Below, in pieces: positions 1 through 11,716 of a stretch of DNA of 64,000 bases (the stretch's first letter is position 1; each line of letters begins with the position of its first letter). The position numbers were made by a program, and so were the translations under genes. This DNA is from Artemisia argyi (taxonomy: Eukaryota; Streptophyta; Magnoliopsida; Asterales; Asteraceae), in NCBI GenBank assembly GCA_030686995.1, contig CM060706.1, forward strand, positions 141,507,505 through 141,571,504, given 5' to 3'. The notes under the pieces are model-generated. The model was given only the letters and a program-made list of their open reading frames with translations, was not told the DNA's origin and did not search any database.

Positions 1-388
1 TGTTTTCCAAACATTGGTGTGAGCCTATAACTCACACTACCAACATATTGTGTTCAATCGATTTAACAAACTCTATGAATATCACTCAACCTTTGTGTTG
101 ACCTCTCAAGCATGTATTTCAGGTTCATGACGATCAAGGATGGCACGGAAGGACACGGATACTCAAGAGGGCTATAAATTTTATTATCATTCAAAACTCA
201 TTTATTATACATTGTAAACATGGAACCAATTGGGACCTCATTTTGTAATCTCTGATATTTATATAATTTGAATGATAAACCTTTTCAAAACGACTCAATT
301 GGAGTTCGTTTTCTATCATTGTGACTATTGTGCCGTCGAGTAACACCCAGTTCGAATTCCGCTGCATCCATGAATTGGGGGTGTTACA
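1..388 (+). mobile_element. 3' end of a long TG..CA element (family L, copy E)
   Basis: The segment ends GGGGGTGTTACA at 388 and matches, in inverted orientation, the start of the element at 30299-33718. It shares the family block around 65-122 (tctatgaa..., tgtgttgac, catgtatttcag) seen in the copies at 11717-15181, 41293-44596 and 52914-58259. The left end lies outside the window, so the target duplication cannot be checked. No coding sequence was seen. The family behaves like long solo LTRs: TG..CA ends, 5-bp duplications and no internal ORFs. Confidence 0.75.
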
Positions 389-1055
389 GTCCTTCAATGA
401 AATTTTGAAGAAAAGTCAAAGTCAACCCTCTTTGATTCAGAAGTGACAAGAATAGCCCTTGGAATAAACTTTCAAAGAATTACAGAAGTGGTCCCTATGA
501 AATTCAGAATTACAAAAATGGTCCTTATCTAATATTAATCTTAAAACCTTATAATACCAACCGGATCCACATACACCTCTTGGCCCATACAACACCAAAG
601 CCCACCACCTTGATTAATCCTACCCGGCCTGCTTAACTTCTACCCAGTCAAACCTACCCAAACCCCGGTCAACACCCCATAACAATAAAAACCCCCAATC
701 CCATTTCCCGCCCCCCAGAATACTAACTTACCTAGAAAAGTTACTGTACACATGAACCCTAGATTCACCTCTCACCAAATTACCCCGTGCAAATCATAAT
801 TACTCAATCATGAGGTCTTTAGAAGGTCAGTCACATGTCAGTCACATGTCAGAGAGAGTCAGGGAATGATACGTGGACAAATCAGAGAACACACGCAGGA
901 TTGAGGTTGTCACATCATCTAATCCAAGGGCTATTATTCAAGGCTTAAGGACCAATGGTGATCATACGGCTTGCAAGGGATTCAAAGAAACACAACAAGT
1001 ACACCACTCACCAGGATTGATGATGTAGGATTTCTAGGACCTTCCCCAATTCGTG

Positions 1056-1063
1056 TATAAATA
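1056..1063 (+). promoter_or_regulatory. Candidate TATA box (TATAAATA)
   Basis: TATAAATA is followed by a pyrimidine-rich stretch and lies upstream of the long AT-rich leader-like tract. This arrangement is common in plant LTR promoters. No other evidence of transcription is visible. Confidence 0.3.
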
Positions 1064-1308
1064 CCCCCTCCCCCTAGTCATTTGGGTGTGCTCTTTTTAT
1101 GTATTATTATTTTGTCAAACTCTCTTTGTAATGTTTTTCAATTAATGAAATTTTAATATAAGTTCTCTTATTTTCATTTAAATTTTCTGCTTAATTACTT
1201 GTTATTGTTTAGTTCATTGCTTTAGTATTTCATTTTTATATTCTGCTTGAATTAAATTCCATTTACTGTTTTTCTCAGCTCATATAAAAAAAATAAAAAT
1301 AAATAAAT

Positions 1309-1311
<3 letters not shown>

Positions 1312-1369
<58 letters not shown>
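1312..1369. repeat. (AT)n microsatellite
   Basis: About 58 bp of uninterrupted AT dinucleotides. Confidence 0.95.
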
Positions 1370-1372
<3 letters not shown>

Positions 1373-1635
1373 GTATTAATTTTAATTGGTTTGAATCTAG
1401 TTTTATTTTAGTTGTTTTACTATTTTTATAAGTTTATATAAGTATTGAGGTTACTGTTTTATCAAAAGTCTAAAAAATCCAAAAGAGTCAACTAAGGTCA
1501 ACAGAGATTAAGCTTATTTATAAGCTGAGCTTTTTGGAGTTGAAGGCAGCCTTAAGGTGTCCAAGGCCTGTCTTAAAGACAGGCTAGCTTAGTGAAACCC
1601 CCTCTGTTTGAGCTGAGGGGGTATTGGAGTTGTAA

Positions 1636-1683
1636 GTCCAATCTAATTTCCATTTCACTGTCCAATCTAATTTCCATTTCACT
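1636..1683 (+). repeat. 24-bp tandem duplication
   Basis: The unit gtccaatctaatttcc... (24 bp) occurs twice head to tail, 1636-1659 and 1660-1683, with no visible mismatch. Confidence 0.9.
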
Positions 1684-3655
1684 GTTTCACTGTTCTTATT
1701 GGTTTGAGTACTGCTTATTATTACTTATTATTTTGTCTGATATTGATTGATGCTTGTTAATTAGTGGTATTTGAAATTTTGAGTTTGATATTATCTATTC
1801 ATTATTTCATCTATCATATCTGTGGATCTTGTTATTTGAGTAATACTACATCTGAGATCTGTGTTTTTGGGAGTTATTTGAATCATTGAATCATTTTTGG
1901 TTCTGAGTTTGAGGTTTTGGTCAGTATTGATTGGATCTGTGGAGGAATTTAGTTGAGACAGTCACATAAGTAGTGTTTGGCTTATTGTGGTTTGCTGATA
2001 TAGTGCTTGATTCAGATGTTATAGTTGGTTTAGGTATTTCACTTAGGTTATATTAAAGATAGTTGAGACATAAAATCAGTAGTTATATAACAAAAAGTCA
2101 AAAAAATTGAGTACCTATTGAATCTGTTAACTGCTAGTGTAACAGTCAAATCAAGTTTGATCCTAGGTGAGATTTAGGTAGGATTAGCTTGATTCAGGTT
2201 CATTTCAGCTTATTATAACTTTATTTGATCACTAGGATCATTAGAATTTGGAATTAGTCAACTTAAATTCATATATTCAAAAGTCAAAAAGTTTTATAAA
2301 ACTGAGTTTGATCTGAATTTCATAAGCTTGCATAGTACTCAATTTTGATTCAAAATCAGTTTGGAAAGTTGTTTTGTAATATTTGGCAGGTTGTTTACAA
2401 GTTTCAAAAAGAATTTTGCAATTGGGAATTGGTTTGAGTACTTGAAATTGCTTCTAAAGTTGGTTGTCTGAACCTGCAGTACCCTGCATCTCAGTCCTCA
2501 ACCTTATTTCTTGGGCATTTTTAGGTTAGTAGATTGGAACTAGGATTTTTTTTTGTTGGTGGTTTTTGTATCTCAGCTAGTTGGTAGTTGTTTTGCACCC
2601 ATTAGTTTCTTCTAAACAGCTTATTGGAATTGTTTTTTGAACTTATTTGGTTGATAGGTTGAGATTGATATCTGTCACTTTTTCTTAAGGCTGCAAGTGT
2701 TTAATTCTGATCATACTCTGAGTTTTGTTGATCATCTGAGTTCATTAGTACCCTAGGTAGTTGATTCAGTTGAGTTTTGAGCCATTTGCTTTTCCAATTG
2801 CTTATTTGCTATTTGTGCATTGCTTATTTCAAACTGATTGATCCATACCAGTGTTTCTGTGTGTCATTTGGCTTTCAAACTTTTCCATTAAGCTCTTCTA
2901 AGTTCAAAAATCATTGGGTCAAAGTTTCAAGTCAATTGGTCAAACACTGCTTATAAATAAGCACTTTGAATAAGCTGTTTTTGCCCATTAAGCACTTCTA
3001 GTGCTTATTTTTCAAATTTTATATTTTACCTAGTTTCAAAATATTATTTTAGATTTTCCCTGAAATTTTCATATTTTTCTGAGTTAATTTGCTATTTTTC
3101 CTATTTAATTTTCATTTTTAATCATTTTTAATTACTTTTTAATTACTGAAAAATACAAAAAAATCAGAAAAACCCCAGAAAAATCCAAAAAAATATTAGA
3201 AAATTATTTTTAGTTATTTTAGAATTTTAGAAATTTATTTTGCATTTTTCTCACTTTATTTGCATTTTCTTTTAATTTTTAATTAGTTTAATTAGTTTTT
3301 AATTCATAAAAAATAAACAAAAAGTCAAAAAAATATTTTTCTTTTTCTCAAAAGTTTCTTTTATCATTTTTAACTTTTCAAAATTATTTCCAAGTCCGTA
3401 GGAGTAGCGTAGCATAAAAGTCGCGTTTTATTTCGTACGTTAACGTTTATTTTCCGTTTTAGCTTACGTTTTTCGTTTCTACGTTACGTTTCTAGTTGCC
3501 TTACCTGAATTACGTGTTTAGTTGATTATTTGTGCTTCATTTACTATTCCATTAGTATAATCTCATTCAAATCACTTTTTACCACTTTCACGACACGTTT
3601 CACGAATCGGGAATTCGAAATTCCATTCATCCTTCACACGAACTACGACCTCGGG

Positions 3656-5155
3656 TTATCCGTATTTCTTTGCGGATCTCTTGAGTAATACTATACTATA
3701 TATAACTTGATTTTTCACCGAATCACCTTCCACAGACAACTCCTCACCAACCTTAGAAGGCTCTTCCACCTTAGGGTGACTCACCTTCGGTGGCGACTGC
3801 TCAACGTACGCTGCATCACCCCCTGCAGCTTTGTCACTACATATAAAAAGCAACAAGTCAAGACATTATATTAACAAAAAAAATAATAAAGAGAGAGAAG
3901 AAGAAGAAGAAGAAGAAGAAGAAGAAGAAGAAGAAGAAGAAGAAGAAGAAGAAAAAGAACTGTGACATTATTACTTACAGGGGAGAGGAGGTCTCAGCAG
4001 TGTCACGCGCAGCCACAGATAGCGACGCCTCCTCATCTGTGGACTCATCCACAGTGATAACGTGGCACCTGCGCTTGGAAGTACCCTCACCACCATCATC
4101 AGAAGCCTTGCGCTTCACCCTCTGACTCGCCTCCTCAGAGTCAGTATCAACTTTGAAGATTCCAACACCTTCAGAAGACTCAGTGCCCGCAGGCTCAGGG
4201 TTTGGCACTTCCTGAGGAGGAACATTCTGCACAGGAGTCGCTACCACAAAGGGTGGGGCGACGTTGGCCGGGTCCTCCTGCGCATAGGTGCGCCCAGTTG
4301 TAGCTTCTAGAATGGGCGCCTCACCTTCCCTCAGAGGACGCACTCCCACCGTTACTTGTGTAGGCTTCGAAAGCTTCACCACACTGAACAAGTCCATCTC
4401 TGTGCAACAAATAACAAACAACAAAAAAATGGAGTTGTCAAAGCTGGAATATAAAAGGACGCTTACACTACAAATGCGAAGGAAAGGAAGGACAAGCACC
4501 CACCCCGGCCACTCTCATCTAGAAACGTTGGCACCTCGTCCGCGCCTTGAAAGAAGTTGCGGCTAATCCCCATGTGTACCAAAAACTCCTCGGGGTAGGA
4601 GTTGATGGGGATGCGGTTAGCATTGATGGTCTCCGCATCATCCATGCTGTACGTCCCGGGGTCGGGGCGCTCATCCTTTGGTAGCGTCCCCTAAGTATAG
4701 AACTCAAAGAGCCAGGGGAACACTCTACTATCCACCCAGAAGAATCTCTCCCTCCAGTTCCTCAGGGCGTCTACTTTCTTCGTATAACATTGAAGGCGCC
4801 CTGCGTGCTTTGAAAAAGACACCCACCCATTTGACCACGTTGTGTGGTAAAACGCGCGGAAGAGATGGATGGTTGGGTTTATAGCAAGTAAACGACAGTT
4901 TACTTCAAAATTTGTTATCTTCGCCGCACCTATACAGTGCAGCTGAGATATATGCATATGATAGAAGTTGAGCACGTCACTCAAGAATAGGGATATGGGC
5001 ACGCGCTGATTCGCAAACTCGAAAAAGCACGTGTATACCCCTATCTTCCCCTCAGGGAAATCTGCAATACATGCGTCTGCCTCCGGTACTTTCGGGTACA
5101 ACGCGAGGGGAATGAAATAGTCAGAGGTGAACTGACGGAGTTCATCCTCGTCCAT
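3656..5155 (-). pseudogene. Antisense 'putative gypsy-type transposon' ORF of a Tat-like element
   Basis: Read on the minus strand, 5155-4691 encodes about 154 residues beginning MDEDELRQF, with blocks such as FPEGKIGVYT, IGAAKITNFEVNCR and ERFFWVDSRVFP. These resemble the domain named 'putative gypsy type transposon' (PF04195) that is widespread in Asteraceae. A single in-frame TAG at 4691-4693 interrupts it; the same frame then continues through SYPEEFLVHMGISRNF to about 4505. An intron-like gap follows, then an acidic exon from about 4400 (MDLFSVVKLSKPTQ) to about 3982 with a basic KRKASDDGGEGTSKRR stretch. A second intron-like gap holds the GAA repeat, and a last piece lies at about 3841-3656. 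The ORF is antisense to the plus-strand LTR just to its right. That is where Tat-lineage elements carry an extra antisense ORF. Its function is unknown. The stop codon makes it a probable pseudogene; exon limits are inferred. Confidence 0.6.
3891..3952. repeat. (GAA)n microsatellite inside a putative intron
   Basis: A run of GA and then GAA/AAG trinucleotides of about 60 bp. It falls between two coding blocks of the antisense ORF, so it is probably intronic. Confidence 0.9.
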
Positions 5156-5564
5156 CTTAGAGACAAAATCAATTAATTGGCGAACCTTCTTTTAAATATG
5201 TTTTGATCAAGGAGCGCACGCGCTATTACCTTAACAGATACTAAGTTTCTTGATTAGTGTTTGATGATTCTAAAAATGGAGAAAGTGGCATTTTTTTACT
5301 GTGATAAACACAGTGAAAATGGGGAACCCTTTATATAGGGTTACCCCTCGCCTTTGATGAATGCCACGTGGATCCCACTACCTTAAATCGTGTGGCTAGA
5401 ATACGAAAAGGTACAACACTTTTTCACGTCTTTCAAGGGATACGTGGGACTTTTTAAGACTAGATACACCGTATATTCTTTTTGGCGGGAAATACTAGGA
5501 GCTTCCCCACCACGCTTACCGCTATATTTATTAGTCTAGCATACGCAACTTCACCCCGCGCATA

Positions 5565-6013
5565 CTAGACTGGGGGACATGATGACATATAGTCCATACT
5601 CGGTTCACGAACCCGATTAAGAGACATTACTAACGCCCAAGCCCATCACGAGTGGGCTATCATAATAATGACTTGGGCTACCATGCTAACGGTTTGGGCT
5701 CACGAAAGCCCAAACCCAAGTATATTATTTATGGTCTAGATAATGATCTTTTATTTATGGGATAAAGATCAATGACCGGATAAGCGTGATACGCCGAAGA
5801 GTAAGGAGCACGAAATCTACAAGGATTCCATGCCTATATAAAGAATATCATAATTATCATTGAGGTACGATCTACAACCCTAACTCTTCAATACAACCCT
5901 AAAACCGATTACTTACTCTCATGCCAGAGGATAATCATGGGAGACAATCCCACGATAAGCCTAACGGTGTTTGTTTGCTGTCTTAGTGCGCAGGTCTCAA
6001 GCATTAAGATCTA
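5565..6013 (+). mobile_element. LTR of a Tat-like gypsy element, with polypurine tract
   Basis: A polypurine-type tract (ctagactgggggaca, 5565-5579) directly precedes TGATGACATA at 5580, the expected start of a plus-strand 3' LTR. A TATA box (TATATAAA, 5835-5842) lies about 255 bp into it. At 6015-6030 follows TTGGTACGAGAACAGG, which looks like a primer-binding site. Having both a polypurine tract upstream and a PBS-like sequence downstream suggests one LTR shared by two element copies, or a chance PBS resemblance. The LTR 3' end near 6013 is not firmly fixed, because the sister LTR is not in the window. Confidence 0.5.
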
Positions 6014-6061
6014 ATTGGTACGAGAACAGGAACCCAAACAAGGAACGCCCAACTTTTGTAT

Positions 6062-6066
<5 letters not shown>

Positions 6067-6157
<91 letters not shown>
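6067..6157. repeat. (TA)n tract, left flank of the MITE
   Basis: About 90 bp of alternating A and T, ending exactly where the foldback element begins. Confidence 0.95.
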
Positions 6158-6160
<3 letters not shown>

Positions 6161-6569
6161 GAGCTTTATTTTCAGAACCCTGTTAAGTGCAGGAACTGCG
6201 AGAACTCCAATTTTGCATTAGAAAACATGCATGTTCACATAAAACATGTATGTATTCTTACATACACCTTAATACACATGCCTGCGTATTAGGGTGTATG
6301 TAAGAAAACATACATGTTTTATATGAACATGCATGTTTTCTAATGCATAATTGGAGTTCTCGCACTTAACAGTGTTCTAAAAATAAAATCATTTTGCAAT
6401 GATTTATTGCACTTAACAGGTTTTTATATGAATATGTATGTTATGCATGTATGTGTATTAAGGTGTATGTAAGAAAATATACATGTTTTATATGAACATG
6501 CATGTTTTCTAATGCAAAATTAGAGTTCTCGCAGTTCCCGCACTTAACAGGGTTCTGAAAATAAAGATA

Positions 6570-6572
<3 letters not shown>
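6158..6572. mobile_element. Foldback MITE with one left and two right arms
   Basis: The left end (ctttattttcagaaccctgt..., then cgagaactcc and catgcatgttcacat) reappears inverted at about 6290-6385 and again at about 6430-6570. The outer arms are about 115 bp and closely similar; the middle arm is slightly shorter. There is no coding capacity. (TA)n tracts border both sides, so no discrete target duplication can be read beyond TA. It is probably a MITE that rearranged or partly duplicated its right arm. The superfamily is not assigned. Confidence 0.75.

Positions 6573-6630
<58 letters not shown>
6573..6630. repeat. (TA)n tract, right flank of the MITE
   Basis: About 58 bp of alternating T and A immediately after the MITE right arm. 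Confidence 0.95.
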
Positions 6631-6633
<3 letters not shown>

Positions 6634-6939
6634 AACAACAATTGAGTTATTGTTAGACGAGTAGAACAAGAATATGATTAAAACAAAGCTAGACACAAAT
6701 ACGTTAAATAGCAAAAACATAACGTGGTCGGATAAGTTTAAGGATTGCATGTGAGTTATAATAAAAAGAACAAAATGCCAATGAAATTCTTATGAATAGA
6801 GAAAAAGTTGAAACTGAAGCACCTGATGAAGAAATCCAGGAGTGACGGTTGCGCCAAACAAACCAAGGTTGTGTTTTGTAACTTGGCTTGTACGTACTAG
6901 AGATGTCAGCCATTGGTGGGCAATTGCGTAACACAAGCG
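6631..6939. other. 3' flank of F-box gene 1, shared with F-box gene 2
   Basis: No gene is present. Words such as cgttaaatagcaaaaaca, ggagtgacggttgcgcc and aaccaaggttg recur in the same order in the 3' flank of F-box gene 2 (about 51930-52144). The two genes therefore share more than their coding regions. Confidence 0.7.
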
Positions 6940-7172
6940 TTATGACTCAGGCTCACCACTATCTAACAGTTCAAGGCTTTCAAGACATGTTTCCATGTAA
7001 ACTAGCTTCGTTATCTTGTGTTCCGGATAAAATGACAAAACGCACCTTTGTAACAGGATTGTAAACTTCTAGCCCACTGCTTTCATTGTTGATTAAGAGA
7101 TATCCATTGGTGGGGAGTTGCATGACACTATTGATTTCCCATTCTTCACAGTTAAATTTTAAATGAGGATAC
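6940..7172 (-). pseudogene. F-box pseudogene 1, C-terminal piece
   Basis: This is the last part of a minus-strand F-box gene. It carries the block INSVMQLPTNGYLLINNES followed by GLEVYNP, matching the C-terminal end of F-box gene 2 (VMQLPTNGYFLI, WLEVYNH). The annotated frame ends early near 6980 because of a one-base shift. The neighbouring frame continues METCLESLELLDSGEPES to TAA at 6940-6942, which aligns with MSTCLDSLELFNNGELES of gene 2. The piece is joined to the middle fragment across the insertion at 7173-8629, whose TSD GATAC borders it at 7168-7172. Confidence 0.85.
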
Positions 7173-8629
7173 TGATACGTGGGAATTGCGCCCTCGCAAC
7201 AGGTTTTACTTCTCAAGGGATCTTGAGAAGCTTACAACCCCCACTAGACAGTGTACCTGATCATTGTAGTATAGTATAGTGACAAGTACCGGGGGATTTA
7301 TCGTTCAACGCAGGAATAGTGTCGCTAGGATTAGAAAGTCTACTAAACTAGGTCTAAAGGTAAGGGATGATTCTTTTTGTATTTTTTATATTTTATGGAA
7401 AGCAATTAAATCTCGAGTTTTGAAGGAGTGGGCGGAATTAGTTGCTAGCCAACTAACCCAATCTACTAAGATGCAATCAAAATAAAATAAAAGAAATGAA
7501 AATTAAACTATTATACTAATGTGGTGGAAACAATAATGAGAAAAGTTGTGTGTACTTAGATTTCATTACTCCCTCGATATCTTTTACAGGTTGATTAGCT
7601 TGTTACAATTGCATGGATGACGGGTTATATTCCTTAATACTAGTCGTAGGGTCGTGTACAATATTCCCCAACTCTATAAGATCCTACTTCACTCCTATGT
7701 CGAGCCGTTAGAAGCTCCTAACATGGGATCATTAGAATTCTCTTATGCATTAAATACAACCAAAAATCGTAGTACACCTCTGATCATGTTTCTTAATACG
7801 TTCAAGCAAGTTACCAATGGAAGTCTGCCATTTTTCTTAAGCCTAACATCGAATACAATCATCCGTAACAATTATAAACAAACAATCAACCCATAATCAA
7901 CATCTAGGTTTCACTATATCTAAGCAAACACAATAAAAATCTAGCCTAGCATGTTAAAGAGAAGACAAGCGTAAGATATAATCACACAACACATAGACAT
8001 ATTGAATGATTTGAATAAGTACTTATCTTCAATTGAACATGGAAGAAACAAGGGGTTGAAACCCTTGAAAAAGCTATAAAATTCGTCTTAGGGTTTATGC
8101 CCTAATATCCCACACAAAGTTCCACACTTTACAATGAAAATTTGGAAAAATATATATATAGATTTTACACCTTGACGGTGTTACGTTATAGCTTGTGACG
8201 CCGTCAACTCGCCGCCATGATGAAATTCGTATTGCCTAGATCCACTTCTGACGCCGTCATGTATAAAATCACTCTGGGGCGTCACGTGTATTTGGACCCT
8301 GACGGCCTAGGTGACACCGTCAGGCCAATATGCCTAAAAACATTCTGGATCGTCACGTGTATTTTCCACTTCCACCTTTTTTGCCACTCTTGACGCCGTC
8401 ACTTGTAGAACCTTGACGCCGTTAGGTATTGTTCCAGTAAGGAATTTTGAGACTTAGCCGTTTTCTTCACTTTTATGCTCCAAAAACGTCCAAAATGCTT
8501 CCTTTTCCAGATTTCTCTCCAAAAGTACCTAAAATGACAAAAGGAACGATTTAGGGCAATAATTGATCAAATAATCTCGAATTCGGGGTTAAATGACCCC
8601 TTAAAAGCGGTACACTTTTTGCCTCATCA
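7173..8629 (-). mobile_element. Solo-LTR-like element inserted in F-box pseudogene 1
   Basis: On the minus strand the element begins TGATGAGGCAAAAAGTG and ends ACGTATCA. It is 1457 bp and is flanked by perfect 5-bp copies GATAC (7168-7172 and 8630-8634). Removing it rejoins the F-box frame (NNVASWY followed by PHLKFNCEEWEI). It has no ORFs of note and no internal terminal repeats, so a solo LTR is the simplest reading. The TGATGAG start matches that of gypsy LTRs such as the junction at 49985. A cluster of tgacgccgtca-type sites occupies 8170-8430. Confidence 0.8.
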
Positions 8630-9461
8630 GATACCAAGATGCAACATTATTGTACACTCTCATCACCCAAATCCAACAACAATCTTCATCTTTATAGGAA
8701 ACCACACCTAGACAACTGTCGATGATTGTTAGTTTTCTAGCTTCTCGTTTAATTGGTTCTGGTAACTCTGGCATTATAAAATATTCCCATAAATACAATT
8801 CGTATGAATAAAGTTGAGCCTTCCAATGCAGTAAACCATTAACCAAACACGCCTCGAAATCCATACGATCAAACTTAGGAGGGAAAGCAATCGATGACCA
8901 TGTATGTGTCTTCATGGAGTAAACATCTGAATTTTCTACCATTCCTTCACCATATTTATCAATGAAGTAGCATATTCTCACAATCTTGTAATCATCAGTT
9001 ATTGGATTAAAACCAAAACCAAATACTAATTTACACCTAATGATAGAAGAAGAGTGATCAGGTAAGGTTAATGTGCGTCTAATTGAAGGGTTCCATATGA
9101 TAATACGCCTTTCATGATAATCAAGCAGAAAAATAATTCCATTACACGAATTGACAACTTGTGAATGTTGGCAAGGATCGAGAGTTCTTCGATTGTGTGA
9201 CACAATGGAAATTCGTCTTCAGAATACGAGGAATAGACGTTTTTAACCTTTTTAACACTATCTCTGTTGTGCGATCATCCAACTGTCTAATAAGGATTTT
9301 TAGCCAATACTCATCTATGTTGAGTGAAGATGATTCCCACTATCTGATAAGGACTTTTTGTTGCGTAGATCGGAGACGGTGCCTGCAAATTAAATCAGGG
9401 CTAGCAATACGAGAATACCATAATTTTGATAGACATCTAAATCGGACAAGGGATTTGGTTG
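8630..9461 (-). pseudogene. F-box pseudogene 1, middle piece (FBA region)
   Basis: From 9461 downwards the frame gives KSLVRFRCLSKLWYSRIAS, the second half of an F-box motif. It then meets a TAG at 9340-9342, in the place where gene 2 has a lysine (VLIR-stop-WESS against VLIRKWETS). Further frameshifts follow between about 9330 and 9200. An open frame of 200 residues then runs 9203-8601 with the FBA-type blocks VNSCNGIIFLLDYHERRIII, WNPSIRRTL and FGFNPITDDYKIVRI. Substrate adaptors of this class bind SKP1 in SCF ubiquitin ligases; this copy cannot be functional. Its left end abuts the LTR element at 7173-8629 and its right end the element at 9462-20678. Confidence 0.85.
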
Positions 9462-10273
9462 TGTTGGAATTTGTAAATCATAAAAATTATATAAACAAGA
9501 AACATCATCAACCACGCAGCGGAATAGGATCAAATACATGTAATTAAATTAACCGAATTAAAACGATATGCGTACCTCAAATAATGAATCAAGAACAATT
9601 GAACAAGAACCCTAAACCCTAAAATTAGGGTTTAATATATTCGACTATACCCTAGTCGAATCACCAATAAATCACAAACAATAATGTGTTTGTTCTTCGT
9701 TCTTGTACACACGTATTAGTAGCATTTCAATGAGAAAAGCTAGGTTTTTAATTCACAAACAAACCAAACACTATGTTTAGAAGATCGCGTAGGAACCCTA
9801 GAAGGGTGTAGTTGATCAACTAAACAATAATGGTTTGAGCTTAGTTGATCGCGTAGGAACCCTATAAGGGTGTAGTTGATCGTATAAGCTCAAGAGGAGA
9901 GAAAGAAGAAGAAGTTTGGCTTGCTAGAGAACCAAGGGATGATTAAATGAATACATAGGGACATGTATTTATACTAATCATGAAACTTGGTGCAAAAGCC
10001 ACAAACCCTACACCCCTTGGGTTGGGTCGGTCGATCATGGGTCAAGGATGCCAATTCTAGATCTTTCTTAAACACTATTTCATGTTTAGTCCTTCATCTT
10101 TTGTCTAACGGTCGTTAGGTACCGTTAAGTGTTTTATTTGTGAAATTAATAAATATTCATAACCAAATATAATAATTATTAATACATTGAAACTCATACG
10201 TAATGTGTGCAATCCCGAAGTCTTGTGTTCGAGTCCGGACATATTCATTAATTTTTATCCATTACTTCTAACA
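9462..10273 (-). repeat. LARD 3' LTR (left)
   Basis: 812 bp, TGTTGGAATT...CTTCTAACA as read on the plus strand. It contains ccctaaaccctaaaattagg (telo-box-like) near 9610 and a tRNA T-arm-like GTTCGAGTCC at 10227-10236. Confidence 0.9.
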
Positions 10274-11716
10274 GCTCCCACTCGGATATACATTGATGTA
10301 ATAATGACATTGGTTAGTCTAGCATAACACGCTAATATCCCCAGAACGATCACGAGTATGGTTTCCTGGAAAAAACCACCATTGATGATTCATCATCATA
10401 CTTATCCTTTTGCTTCTAATACTTTGTTAATATGGATATGGATCGAAGTCATTCCATAATTAACTTTTGTTTCTCGTTATTTATGATCGAGCAAGATTAC
10501 CAATTCATTTAAACGTATTCTAGATAGACCTTGGGCATGGCCATGCAAACATCTTGTCAATCCTACGAGTGGCCTAACAATATTAAACTTCAAAACAAAT
10601 TTGAAGGAACCAAATCCTGTATTGACTACAAGCATAACCCATGAACTTCGCATCACCTCTGAAAATAATCCTTATAACTACCAGTTACGGATAGCGTTAG
10701 ACTATCTCACAGAAAATGAGCTACATCCACAGTAGTTACCTGGTATCTCAAATCTGAGGATAAATATTCATGATCTATTATAATGACAACATCCATAAGT
10801 ATAATCATGTAATTGAGATTTTGTCCTATATTCAATTTATTCATTCTATTGAATATCATGTGATTTTGGCATATCCTACGCATCAATGTACTTTAAGTAT
10901 ATTATACCAAAACTCAGATTTGTCTTAATTCAATGATATTCCCATATCATTGATTGACAACGGACTATTTAGAATAACATAACATAAGTTATTCATGGAT
11001 CAAACATGCAAATATGGGATACAATCTATTATTAATGAAAACAAACGTACTCAGTACTTTAATTCATTATTAAATAATAATTGCTTAACATCCCTTATCC
11101 AAATACTAAATAGATCAATGTATAAAAATTCTCGTTACTGAATTTTGTCTCAAGTAATAACAATCATACTTGTTGACAATTATGCCTCAAGTAATGACAA
11201 TCATACTTGTTGACAAGGCATTATTCAACTAACTTTGATCTATCGAAATTTTGAGAATACTTATTTCAAGAATTCAATTAGCGAAGTTCTTGTATATGTG
11301 CATTCAAATAATTTGATATAACCACATAATACATCATAAAGTGTGTGACATCCTCAACATTCAATTTATGATATTTAAACTTTCAAACATTTTAAAGTTT
11401 AAAGTATTTTTATTCTTTAATGTATAATGCAACTATGCCTTTAGTTAAGCATAACTAGTACACATGGCTATTAACAAGGATGAAATCCTTCCATGACTAG
11501 TATTGAGTGTCATCTCAATTTTATTAGCATCATTATATGCAAACAACAATATGCTCTTTTCCGTAAACTTTAGTTTGTAATGTTTTATGCCTTCCAAACT
11601 TCCAAGTTTGTTGGCTATGACAATTGACAAATTGTTCATCTATAGAATCCAGAAATTATTCCAGGCTGAGGATGTGATTCTATATCCAAATATATTCCCT
11701 TAGAATATTCATTACA

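Larger units (their letters stand above)
389..3655. other. Gene-less AT-rich tract, possibly a retroelement LTR and leader
   Basis: No ORF of credible coding quality is present. From 389 to about 1100 the DNA is mixed in composition and contains a TATA-like box at 1056. From about 1150 to 3600 it is very AT-rich with recurrent caaaaagtcaaaaa-type words and T/A runs, as in long untranslated leaders of large plant LTR retrotransposons. No LTR pair could be matched to it, so its identity stays open. Confidence 0.4.

Noticed and set aside
5971..6292. Frames encoding long Ile-Tyr repeats
   Set aside because: Pure translation of (TA)n microsatellite; not genes. The same holds for 6441-6750.
9605..9640. 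ccctaaaccctaaaa telomere-like repeat
   Set aside because: Only two units, present in both LTRs of the LARD; a telo-box in an LTR, not an interstitial telomere.
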